Below, in pieces: positions 7,114 to 16,200 of a DNA stretch of 64,000 nt. The DNA is from Kitasatospora sp. NBC_00458 (GTDB taxonomy: Bacteria; Actinomycetota; Actinomycetes; Streptomycetales; Streptomycetaceae), in assembly GCF_036013975.1 (NCBI RefSeq), contig NZ_CP107904.1, positions 4,155,001 to 4,219,000 of the forward strand, read 5' to 3'. Under the pieces are notes generated by a model. The model was not told the origin of the DNA. It saw nothing but the letters and a program-made list of their open reading frames with translations, and did no database searches. Positions within the stretch are counted from its first letter, which is position 1. Each line of letters starts with the position of its first letter. The position numbers were made by a program, and so were the translations under genes.

Positions 7114-9270
7114 CTACGGCTTCTCGGTGACGGGCGGCGCAGCGCCCTCGCGGAGCCCGAAGCGCTCGTACAGCCACCGCAGGGGCGCCGGCGCCCACCA
7201 GTTCCAGCGGCCGAGCAGCCGCATCAGCGACGGCACGAGCAGCGCCCGGACGACGGTGGCGTCCACCAGCACGCCCAGCGCCGTGCCGAAGCCCAGTTCC
7301 TTGATGAACACGATGCTCGACGTGGCCAGCGCGCCGAGGGCGACGCAGAAGAGCAGGGCGGCGGCCGTCACGACCCGGCCGGTCCTGCCCACGCCGAGGG
7401 CGACCGCCTCCGTCTCGCCGGCCCCGGCGTCCCGCGCCTCCTTGATCCTGGCCAGCAGGAAGACGCCGTAGTCCGTCGAGAGCCCGAACACCATCGCGAA
7501 GAGCAGCACCGGCTGGGTGGCGTCCAGGGCGCCCTGCGCCGAGGTGCCGAACAGCCCGGCGAGGTGCCCGTCCTGGAAGATCAGGACCAGGACGCCGAAG
7601 GTCGCCGTCAGGGTCAGCAGGTTCATCAGGACGGCCTTGAGCGGCAGCACCAGGGAGCCGGTCATCAGCAGCAGCACCAGCACGCTGGTCAGGAGGACGA
7701 TCAGGGCGGCGGCCGGGAGCCGGTCGACCAGGCTGTCCTTGAGGTCGACGAAGACGGCCGTCTGCCCGCCGACCAGGACCTCGTCCGGCCCCGGCAGCGC
7801 GCGCACGTCCCGGACCAGCCCCTGGCTCGCCCCGCTCAGTCCGGGCTCCCGGGGGGTGGCCCGGATCAGCCAGGTGTCGCCGTTCAGCTGCTGCGCGGGC
7901 GACACCGCTCCGGCGCCCGGCAGTGCGGCGACCCTCTCGCGCAGGGCGGCGATCCGCTGCCCCGCCGCCGGGTCGCCCGCGGTGGCGACGACCACCTGCA
8001 CGGACTCCAGCGGGTCGGCGGGGAAGTCCGCGCGCAGCGTGTCGTCGACGGACCGGCTGCTCGCACTGGTGGGCAGGGAGGCGGGGCCGACGGTGGTGAA
8101 GGCCACCTTCAGGAACGGCAGTCCGAGCACCACCAGCAGCGCGCTCGCGCCGACCGCCACCAGCGGTGCGCGCCGCATGACGCCCCGGGCGACCGCGAAC
8201 CAGCCGCCCGTGGTGTTCTCCGGCTCCTCCAGCGACCGGCGCCAGCGCGCCGGGGCCAGGAAGTCGATCCGCCGGCCCAGCAGCCGCAGCGCCGCGGGCA
8301 GCACCAGCAGCGCCACCAGCAGCGCGGACGCGGACACCAGCAGGCCGCCCACCGCCATCGAGTAGAGGAAGCGCTGGCGGAAGACGAACAGCGAGGCCAT
8401 CGCGGCGCTCACGGTCAGCGAGCTGAAGAGGATGGTGCGGCCCGCGGTGTGCAGGGTGACGGTGACCGCCCTGGACACGTCCGGGTCGACGGCCAGCTCG
8501 CTGCGGAAGCGCGAGACGATCAGCAGGCCGTAGTCGATCGCGAGGCCCAGGCCCAGCGCCGTGACCAGGTTGAGCGAGAAGATCGACATCGGTGAGAACT
8601 GGTCGACCAGCCGCAGGCCCAGCAGGGTGAGGACGACGTTCAGCCCGCCGATCACCAGCGGCAGCGCGGACGCCACCAGGCTGCGGAAGATCCACAGGGA
8701 CAGCAGGAACAGCACCGGGAAGGCGAGCAGTTCGGCCCGCTGGAGGTCGTGCTGGACGGTGCTGACGACCTGGTTGCCGACCACCTCGCTGCCGCCGAGG
8801 CGGACGTTCGGGTTGCCGTGCAGCCGCTCGGTCAGCCGGTCCACCGCGTCCTGGTAGCGGTCGCCCTCCCCCGCCTTCAGCCGGCCGACCACGATCGTCC
8901 GCAGGCCGTCGCGGGAGACCAGTGCCTCGTCCCGGGTCCGCTCGTACGTCAGCACGTCCGCGAACGCGGGGTCGCCGGCCATCAGCGCGGCCACCCGTCC
9001 GACCTCGTCCCGGGTGCGGGGGCCGTTCACCGACTCGCCGGTGGAGACCAGGGCGATGACGCCGCCGTCGCTGCGGATGCCGGTGGCCTCCTCCAGCCGC
9101 TGGTCGGCCCGCACGCTGCCGGACCCGGGGGTCACGAAGTCCGGGTTCCCGCCGGTCAGCGACGCGACGACGGGGGCGCCGAAGAACGCCGCCAGCGCGG
9201 CCGCCACGACGGCGCACAGCACCACCGCCCGGGCGTGCCGGTCCGCCAGCCGGGCGAGCAGGCCCATCAT
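7114..9270 (-). CDS. MmpL-type RND lipid/polyketide transporter
   Basis: The 718-residue pump has the MmpL plan: a TM helix after MMGLLARLADRHARAVV, a large periplasmic-side domain, a block of five helices, a second such domain and a second helix block. The paired Asp-Tyr proton-relay motifs are both present (LGLAIDYGLLIVSRF and FGLSTDYGVFLLARI). The start is the ATG at 9270, overlapping the upstream FMO stop (ATGA); the frame is open further upstream but lies inside the FMO gene. In actinobacteria MmpL proteins export PKS-made lipids, so cotranscription with a PKS points to a lipid-like, exported product. Only one MmpL is present, with no MmpS-like partner. Confidence 0.9.
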   Translation of the reverse strand: MMGLLARLADRHARAVVLCAVVAAALAAFFGAPVVASLTGGNPDFVTPGSGSVRADQRLEEATGIRSDGGVIALVSTGESVNGPRTRDEVGRVAALMAGDPAFADVLTYERTRDEALVSRDGLRTIVVGRLKAGEGDRYQDAVDRLTERLHGNPNVRLGGSEVVGNQVVSTVQHDLQRAELLAFPVLFLLSLWIFRSLVASALPLVIGGLNVVLTLLGLRLVDQFSPMSIFSLNLVTALGLGLAIDYGLLIVSRFRSELAVDPDVSRAVTVTLHTAGRTILFSSLTVSAAMASLFVFRQRFLYSMAVGGLLVSASALLVALLVLPAALRLLGRRIDFLAPARWRRSLEEPENTTGGWFAVARGVMRRAPLVAVGASALLVVLGLPFLKVAFTTVGPASLPTSASSRSVDDTLRADFPADPLESVQVVVATAGDPAAGQRIAALRERVAALPGAGAVSPAQQLNGDTWLIRATPREPGLSGASQGLVRDVRALPGPDEVLVGGQTAVFVDLKDSLVDRLPAAALIVLLTSVLVLLLMTGSLVLPLKAVLMNLLTLTATFGVLVLIFQDGHLAGLFGTSAQGALDATQPVLLFAMVFGLSTDYGVFLLARIKEARDAGAGETEAVALGVGRTGRVVTAAALLFCVALGALATSSIVFIKELGFGTALGVLVDATVVRALLVPSLMRLLGRWNWWAPAPLRWLYERFGLREGAAPPVTEKP

Positions 9271-10712
9271 GCGTGGCTCCTCGGCCGTGCCGCCCCGGTC
9301 GTCTCCGCCACCGCTCCCCCGGCCGCGGGAGCGGCCGTGCCGCCCGTGCCGCCGGACCCGCCCGTGCGGGCCGCGACCGCCGGCGGCTCGGCCCCCATCC
9401 GGCGGACCAGCTTGCGCAGCATCGCCCGGTAGGAGAAGTGCTCGACCTGGAGCCAGTGCCGCTCGGAGTCGTAGTAGCTGATGCCGCCGCTCAGTTCGGC
9501 CGCGCTGAGCGGCTCGGCCTTCGCCCGCTTGAACCACGCGGCCCGCTGCGGGTCGGTCCGCAGCAGGTGCAGGTAGCGGGCCATCAGCTGCGACTGGTAG
9601 TCCATGATCGGCCAGTTGCCGGTGGAGGTCTGGAAGTACCCGATCACGAAGAGGTTGTCGTAGTCCGGGTGGAAGGCGTTCAGGTGCAGCTCCGGGGTGC
9701 GGTCGCCCCAGTTCAGGTGCTTGCGGTCGATGAACGGGAACTCGGTCATCCGGTAGCCGGTGGCGTAGACGATGACGTCGAACGCCTCCTCGGTGCCGTC
9801 GGTGAACCCCACCCGGTCACCGCGGAGTTCGGCGATGTCCGGTCTGGCGGTGATGTCGCCGTGCCCGAGGTGGTACAGCAGCGTCGAGTTGATGACGAAG
9901 TGCTCCTCCAGCAGCTTGTGCGAGGGCTTGGGCAGCCCGTACTGCTCCGGCCGGCCCGCGCTGTTGAGCCGCAGGAACAGGCCGCCGAAGAAGCGCACCA
10001 CCGACCGGGGCATCCGCCACTTCAGCACGTTCTCGTAGAGCACGTCCGTCGGCATGCCGAACAGGTACTTGGGCCAGTAGTAGCAGCCGCGCCGGACGCT
10101 GAGCGAGGTCGCGGCGGCGTTCTGCGAGGACTCCACGGCGATGTCGCAGCCGGACGTCCCGCCGCCCACCACCAGCACCCGCTTGCCGCGCAGCGGCGCC
10201 GGGTCGCGGTACTCGCAGGAGTGCATCGTCTCGCCGTCGAAGTGCCCGGGGTACGAGGGCGTCCGGGGGCTCCAGTTGTGGCCGTTGGCGATCACCACCC
10301 CGGCGTAGCGGCGCTCCTCGCCGCCGTCGAGGACGACGTACCAGTCCGGGGAGCCGTCCCGTCGCTCGATCCGCTCCACCGTGCGGTGGAACTCGACGTG
10401 CCGGTGGACGCCGAAGTGCTCGGCGTACGAGCGCAGGTAGGCGTGCGCGTGGTCGCGCCCGAGGTAGGTCGGGAAGTGGTCCGGGATCGGGAAGTCGTCG
10501 TACTGGATGTAGGGCTTGGACGTGATGAGGTGGACCGAGTCGTAGGCGGCGCTCCGGGAGTTGCCGCCGTACCAGTTGCCGCCGACGTCGCCCGCGCGCT
10601 CGATCACGTCGATCTCGAACCCGAACTCCAGCAGGTTCTTGGCGGCGGCCAGGCCGCCCGCCCCGGCGCCGACGACGCAGTAGGCGTCCGATCGGTCAAC
10701 GATCGTGCTCAA
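9267..10712 (-). CDS. Class B flavin monooxygenase (FMO/BVMO-like)
   Basis: This is an FAD- and NADPH-dependent oxygenase of 481 residues. The FAD loop is GAGAGG (15-20). The FMO fingerprint FxGxxxHxxxY is complete (F158, G160, H164, Y168). The NADPH loop is GGGTSG near 183-188, and YATGYR completes the family signature. Such enzymes hydroxylate or N/S-oxidise, or do Baeyer-Villiger insertions. The TTG at 10712 is used because the FAD fold begins 12 residues later. It starts 51 nt after the KR protein's stop and overlaps the MmpL gene by 4 nt. The C-terminal 40 residues are low-complexity Gly/Ala. It probably oxidises the PKS product, alongside the P450. Confidence 0.9.
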   Translation of the reverse strand: MSTIVDRSDAYCVVGAGAGGLAAAKNLLEFGFEIDVIERAGDVGGNWYGGNSRSAAYDSVHLITSKPYIQYDDFPIPDHFPTYLGRDHAHAYLRSYAEHFGVHRHVEFHRTVERIERRDGSPDWYVVLDGGEERRYAGVVIANGHNWSPRTPSYPGHFDGETMHSCEYRDPAPLRGKRVLVVGGGTSGCDIAVESSQNAAATSLSVRRGCYYWPKYLFGMPTDVLYENVLKWRMPRSVVRFFGGLFLRLNSAGRPEQYGLPKPSHKLLEEHFVINSTLLYHLGHGDITARPDIAELRGDRVGFTDGTEEAFDVIVYATGYRMTEFPFIDRKHLNWGDRTPELHLNAFHPDYDNLFVIGYFQTSTGNWPIMDYQSQLMARYLHLLRTDPQRAAWFKRAKAEPLSAAELSGGISYYDSERHWLQVEHFSYRAMLRKLVRRMGAEPPAVAARTGGSGGTGGTAAPAAGGAVAETTGAARPRSHA

Positions 10713-10763
10713 CGGTGCCCCCGGTGGGTGGTGTCGTCGTGCCGTGCGGCACGGATGGGATGG

Positions 10764-13295
10764 TCATCGGAACCGCAGGCCCGTCACCCGGAGCGGCGGC
10801 CGGCCGGCGGCGCCGGCGCCGGTGCCGGCGGGGTGGTGCCCGCTCCAGTCGAGGCCGTCCGGCGAGCCGACCAGCAGGGCGGCGGCCGGGGCCGGCGGGT
10901 CGGCGCACAGCCGCTCCACCGTCAGCCGGGACGCGTCGCCCGCGGCGCCCCGTCCGGCCCGGTGGAGCCAGGCGGCGCGCACCACGTTCTCCAGCAGGCC
11001 GAGCGGCAGCACGGAGCCCGGGGCCGGGGAGGCGAGCAGCAGGTCGGACATCCGGCCCGGCTCCGCCCGCCCGTACCAGCGGCCGGTCTCCCGGTCGCGC
11101 CGCCAGGCCGCCAGCCGGAAGGCGTGCCCGGTCCAGCCGAGCGGGCCGGCCGGTGCCGCGGGGACCGCGTCCGCGGTCCCGAGGTCCGCCGCCGCGGGGA
11201 CCGCCGGATCCGCCGGGACGGTCGGGTCCGCCGGGTCGCCCGACGGCTCGGCCCGGTAGAGCAGCCCGGCCGAGGCCAGCGGCCGCCCGTCACGCTCCAG
11301 GACCACCGCCACCCGCCACGCCCCGTCCGACCACCGTCCCTCGGCACGCCGGACCAGCTCCACCGTCCGCCGCCCGGCGCCCACCCGCAGCGCCCCCACG
11401 TCGACGGTGACGTCACGCAGTCCGGCGAACCGGAGCAGGTCGCCGTTCTCCGGCAGCACCCAGTCCCCGGCGGCCCTCAGGTACTCCAGGCAGAGCGACA
11501 CCGGCAGCGCGGGCTCGCCGTCCACCCGGAAGTCGTCGCAGCACGGCATCTCCTCGGCCCGCAGCACGTGGGCCGTGCTGATCGACCCGTACGGCCGGAA
11601 GTGCAGCGGCTCGCCCAGGTAGAAGCGGCTGGAGGCGAGGCGCTCGATCCCGGGCAGCCCCGAGTCCTGCTGGTAGCCGCGCAGCACGGCCGGCAGCATC
11701 GCCGGGCCGACGTCGCCGATGAAGGTGGACTCGCCGCTGCCGCCGGCGAGCAGTTCGCGCTTCCAGTGGTGGAGTCCCTCGCGGACGTCGACGGCCGACA
11801 TGTAGCGCAGGGTGGCCTCGTAGTTGGTGATCATCCCGAGGCGTTCCCAGGTCGGCCAGCAGACCGTCGACACGGGGGTGCGCCGCTCCCGCCCCGGCTG
11901 CTCGCCGTCCTGCGAGGCCCACAGCCCGAGCCGGCTCAGCGCCTCGTTGGCGGCCCCGTAGTCGAGTTGGCCGACCATGCCGCCCCAGCGGCCGGTCAGC
12001 GAGCCGACGCTGCAGAAGAAGGCCAGCGGCGGACGGTCCGCCACCGCCCGCAGCAGGTTGAGGAAGCCCCCGACCTTGACCCGGACGACCCGGGAGACGA
12101 TCTGCTCGCTCTTGCCCGGCAGCCGCACCGGGACGTCCACGCCCGCGTTGTGGACGACGCCCACGAGCCGGTCGCCGGCCTCGTCGACGAGGCGGCCGAC
12201 CTGCTCCGGGTCGGTGATGTCGCAGCGGACGTAGTCGATCCGCAGACCGTCCGCGCGGGCCGCGGCGAGGTTGGCCCACAGCTCGCGGTCCTGGGCCAGC
12301 TTCTCCAGCTCGGCCCGGACCTGCGGCACCCGGCGGGCGGCCACCGCCTCCCGCAGCCGCTCGTCCCGGTACCGCCGGAACTCCCGGTCGTCCAGCGCCA
12401 GCGCCGGCGTCTCCCCCGCGCCGGGCTCCGCCCCGCGGCCGCTGACCACGACCCGGGCACCGAAGTCCTCGGCGAGCGACCGGGCGAGGGCGAAGCCGAT
12501 GCCGCGCCCGCCCCCGGACATGACCACGGTGTCGCCGGGCCGGATCGCCCGGCGCGGCGGACCGGGCTGCGCCCGGCGGGCCCGCAGGCTGTAGCGCCGC
12601 CCGCCCCGGTAGCCGATCTCGAACGGGCCCCACCGGTAGAGCTCCCGGCCGACCAGGTCGCCGATCTCCTCCGCCGAGTGCGCGGCGGTGAGGTCGAGGA
12701 TCCGGATGTTGCAGTTGGGGACCTCCCTGGGCAGGCCCTTGGCCAGGCCCGCCCAGAGCCCGCCGAGCGGCTGCTCGACCCGGTCGGGGCCGAAGCCCAT
12801 CCGGCCGCCCAGCCAGGTGACCGGCAGGTAGAACAGCCGGCCGGCGTCGGTCTCGGCCACCCAGTCGGCGAAGCAGGCCTGGAGCAGCGCGACCGTCTGC
12901 AGGAAGGGGCCCTCCCAGCCGTCCGGTCCGCTGCGGTCGAAGGGCTCCTCGACGTTGAGGTCGACGATCCCGTCGATCCGCCCGGCCGCGGCGTGGAAGG
13001 CCGCGGCCGACTCGGCGAACCCCCCGGTCCGCCCCCCGGCGGGCGGGGCGAGCCGGTGCACGGTCGCCCCGGCGGCGGTCAGCGCGGCGCCGACCGCGGC
13101 GGCGGTGGCCTCCCGGCCGCCGACCACCGCGACCGAGCGCCCGCGCAGCCCGGCCGCGGCGCCCTGCGGGAGCGCGGCGGTCTCCACCGGCTCCCACACG
13201 TGGCGCCGCACGGGCCGCACCGAACCGTCGTCCGGATAGTCCACCACCGGCGCGGCGAGGGCCGCGGCCAGGGTGGGCGGTTCCTTCAGGGTCAT
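10764..13295 (-). CDS. Stand-alone ketoreductase with degenerate dehydratase-like domain
   Basis: The protein has 843 residues. Residues 50-240 are a structural (pseudo) KR half. Residues 255-470 are a KR with the NADPH loop GGGRGIG (261-267) and catalytic S432, Y446 and N450. Residues 560-790 resemble a double hot-dog dehydratase, but the position of the catalytic His in the partner PKS (H1827) is D588 here, the next His is F589, and the second-half Asp is replaced by Glu (GLLENVV). So the KR looks active and the DH-like part does not. ATGA overlap with the PKS stop sets the start at 13295. It presumably works in trans on the same ACP-bound chain; why a second KR is needed is unknown. Confidence 0.88.
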   Translation of the reverse strand: MTLKEPPTLAAALAAPVVDYPDDGSVRPVRRHVWEPVETAALPQGAAAGLRGRSVAVVGGREATAAAVGAALTAAGATVHRLAPPAGGRTGGFAESAAAFHAAAGRIDGIVDLNVEEPFDRSGPDGWEGPFLQTVALLQACFADWVAETDAGRLFYLPVTWLGGRMGFGPDRVEQPLGGLWAGLAKGLPREVPNCNIRILDLTAAHSAEEIGDLVGRELYRWGPFEIGYRGGRRYSLRARRAQPGPPRRAIRPGDTVVMSGGGRGIGFALARSLAEDFGARVVVSGRGAEPGAGETPALALDDREFRRYRDERLREAVAARRVPQVRAELEKLAQDRELWANLAAARADGLRIDYVRCDITDPEQVGRLVDEAGDRLVGVVHNAGVDVPVRLPGKSEQIVSRVVRVKVGGFLNLLRAVADRPPLAFFCSVGSLTGRWGGMVGQLDYGAANEALSRLGLWASQDGEQPGRERRTPVSTVCWPTWERLGMITNYEATLRYMSAVDVREGLHHWKRELLAGGSGESTFIGDVGPAMLPAVLRGYQQDSGLPGIERLASSRFYLGEPLHFRPYGSISTAHVLRAEEMPCCDDFRVDGEPALPVSLCLEYLRAAGDWVLPENGDLLRFAGLRDVTVDVGALRVGAGRRTVELVRRAEGRWSDGAWRVAVVLERDGRPLASAGLLYRAEPSGDPADPTVPADPAVPAAADLGTADAVPAAPAGPLGWTGHAFRLAAWRRDRETGRWYGRAEPGRMSDLLLASPAPGSVLPLGLLENVVRAAWLHRAGRGAAGDASRLTVERLCADPPAPAAALLVGSPDGLDWSGHHPAGTGAGAAGRPPLRVTGLRFR

Positions 13296-16200
13296 CGCTT
13301 CCTCGGCTCCACGACGAGGCGGATGCCGTCCAGCGGCCGGAACGAGACCAGCGTGCCCAGTGTCAGCGGGTGGTCGGGGACCACCCGCAGCCGGAACCGC
13401 TGGGCGACCATCGCCAGCGTCAGGTGCATCTGCACCACGGCCATCTGGTTGCCGATGCACTTGCGCTGGCCGCCGCCGAACGGGAAGTAGGCGTAGCGCG
13501 GCTGCCGGGCGCGGTTCTCCTCGGAGAACCGCTCCGGGTCGAAGCGCTCCGGGTCGACCCAGAAGTCCGGGTGCCGGTGGGTGACGTAGGGCACCATGAA
13601 GACGCTGCCGCCGGCCGGGACGCGCCAGCCGCCGACCTCGTCCTCCTGGACGGCGTCGCGCGGGTAGACCCAGATCGGCGGGTGCAGCCGCAGCGTCTCG
13701 TCGGCGACCATCCGGGTGTACGGGAGCCGGTCCAGGTCGCCGATCCCGGGCGTCCGCCCGCCGAGGACCCGTTCGACCTCCTCGTGCAGCCGCTCCTGCG
13801 CCTCCGGGTCCTTGGCCAGTTCGTACAGCGCCCACGCCAGGCCGGTGCCGGTGGTCTCGTGGCCGGCCATGAAGACGGTCATGATCTCGTCGCGGATCTG
13901 CTGCCGCGTCCACTCGCCGCCCGACTCGTCGCGCGCCTGCAGCAGCAGGCTGACCAGGTCGGTCAACCCCTCGTGCCGGCCCGCCCGGTGGGACTCCACG
14001 ATCTCGTCCACCACGTCGTACATCAGCCGGCGGGCCTTGCGGATCCGCAGGTTGTACGGGATCGGCACGACGTCCGGGGTCAGCTGGTTGAGCGTTCCGC
14101 GGAAGACCATCGCCTCGATGGAGGTGACCATCGCCGGCCCCACCCGGTCGCTGACCGGGTGCAGGTCGGTGTCGAACATGACCTTGCCGAGGGCGCCGAG
14201 GGTCAGCTCCATCATCTCCGGCACCACGTCGACGCCGTTCTCGGCGGACGCCGCCCGCTCCCAGCGGTCGAGCACCGTCGTGGTGGAGTCGGTCATGGTG
14301 GTCGCCATGCCGTCGATGGCGGTCTTGTGGAACAGCGGGTTGACCACCCGCCGGTGCTGCTTCCACTCCTCGCCGTCGAGGGTGAGCAGACCCATCCCCA
14401 TGAAGATCTTGAAGCGGTCGTAGCCCTTGCCGCGGACGTAGTTCTGGTTGTTGTCCTGGAGGACGTACCGGACGTTGTCCGGGTGGTAGTTGAGGTGGAC
14501 GGTGAAGAACCCCAGCGGCAGCCGGACGGTGTCGCCGTAGGAGCGGCCCAGGTCGCGGAAGAAGCCGGGGGCGTTCCGCTGAAACCTCCGCAGGCTGCCG
14601 GGCACGGTCCGCAGGCCGCGCGGTCCCGGTGCGGGGCGCGCGGTCCCGGGCTCCGCAGGGGCGGAGGGGCGCCGCGGGGGGCGCCGTTCGGGCGCGGCCG
14701 CCGCGGGCCGCGGGTCGGGGAGGCTCTGCGGAGTGGTCACGGTGCTCCGGGGTTCGGTCGCGGTGCTCTGCGGGACGGTGGTCACCGGCGTCGGCGCACC
14801 CGCCGCGCCGGCCTCAGCTTTTCCCATCGGTGCCACCACCCCGCTGCTCTCGGTTTGCTCGGTTTGCTCGGTTTGCTCGGCGCTCTCGGTCTGCTCGGTG
14901 CGCTCGTTCCGCTCGGCGCCCGCCGTTCCGGCGGTGGAGGCCGCCGCCGCTTGCTCGGGGGTCAGGAACCGCCCGGTGCCGCGGTCGAGGTAGCCCATCA
15001 GCGTCCAGGCCAGGTCCTTCATCTGGAGCAGGACCCGGCCGTCGGGCCGGACCGCGACGAAGCGGTTGCCCGTCCCCGGGGCCCGGCCGTCGGCGTCGGC
15101 GTCGGGCAGCACGGCGTAGAGGTCGATCCGGCCGTACCGCTCGGCGACCCGGCAGTCCCCGCCGTGCTCGTAGACGTCGATCCGGCCGATGCCCAGCGGT
15201 GCGGCCAGCGGGACCAGGTCGCCGTCGACCAGGGCCAGCACACCGGTCCGCGCGAGGCCGTCGAGGAGCACGACCGGCATCCCGAAGCCGGCGAAGACCC
15301 GGTGGTCGGAGGGCAGTCGCAGGTCGTACGTGGCCCGCTTGCCCTCCGGGTGCAGCCGGGTGTCCGCGGTGGACACGAACAGGTCGGTGAGCATCACCGG
15401 CGAGCCCGGGCTGTGGTACGGGTCGGGGACCGGGGTCTCGGCCGCCGGGTACCACGGCTTCCAGTCCGGCGCGGCCGGCAGCGATCCCGACATCAGCACC
15501 CGCACCTCGAAGTGCAGCCGGTCCTTGACCAGGACGGTGCCGTTGGGCGCCACCACGTCGCCGGTGATCCGCACCGCCACCACGGCCTGGTCGAGGTCGG
15601 GCCGCCGGTCCACGACCTCGGCGCGGATCCTCTTCCGCAGCCCCGCCCGGTCCTGTTCGCGGACCTTGAGGAAGTGGTGGAACCGCAGGTCCTCGAAGGC
15701 GTAGACCTGCAGGCCGGGCACCAGCCAGGAGGCAGCCTCGAAGGCGATCTCGGTCACGAACGTCCCCGGCAGGGTGGGCACGTCGCCGACCCGGTGGTGC
15801 CGCAGGTAGTCGTCGGTCTCCAGGTCGAAGACCCGCTCGAAGGTCACCGAGTCGGCGGCCCGCTCCAGGACCTCACCGAGGTAGAACGAGGCCCCCGCCG
15901 GGGCGGCCCCGGGCAGGACGGCCGGCACGCCCGGCGGCACGGCCGCGGGGGCGCCCGCCGACACGGCACCTGGTCCGCCCGCCGGCTGCGCGGCCGCGGC
16001 CGGACGCTGCGGTGCCGGACGCTGCGGCGCCGGATGCTGTGGCGCCGGGTCGAGGAACCCGGGCAACAGCCCCTCCACCGCCCGCCGTTCGGCGTCCCCC
16101 AGGTGGACGGTGTACGGCGAGGTCTTCGCCAGGTTCAGCTCCCGGACGAAGTGGTGCACGCCCTCCGCGGTGCTCATCGCGGAGTACAGGCCGCTCTTCT

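Noticed and set aside
9271..9537. N-terminal extension of the MmpL gene
   Set aside because: It overlaps the FMO coding sequence and is rich in Arg/Gly with no MmpL similarity.
13296..14366. N-terminal extension of the KR protein into the P450 region
   Set aside because: The stretch is a shadow of the P450 frame; ATGA overlap at 13292-13295 marks the real start.
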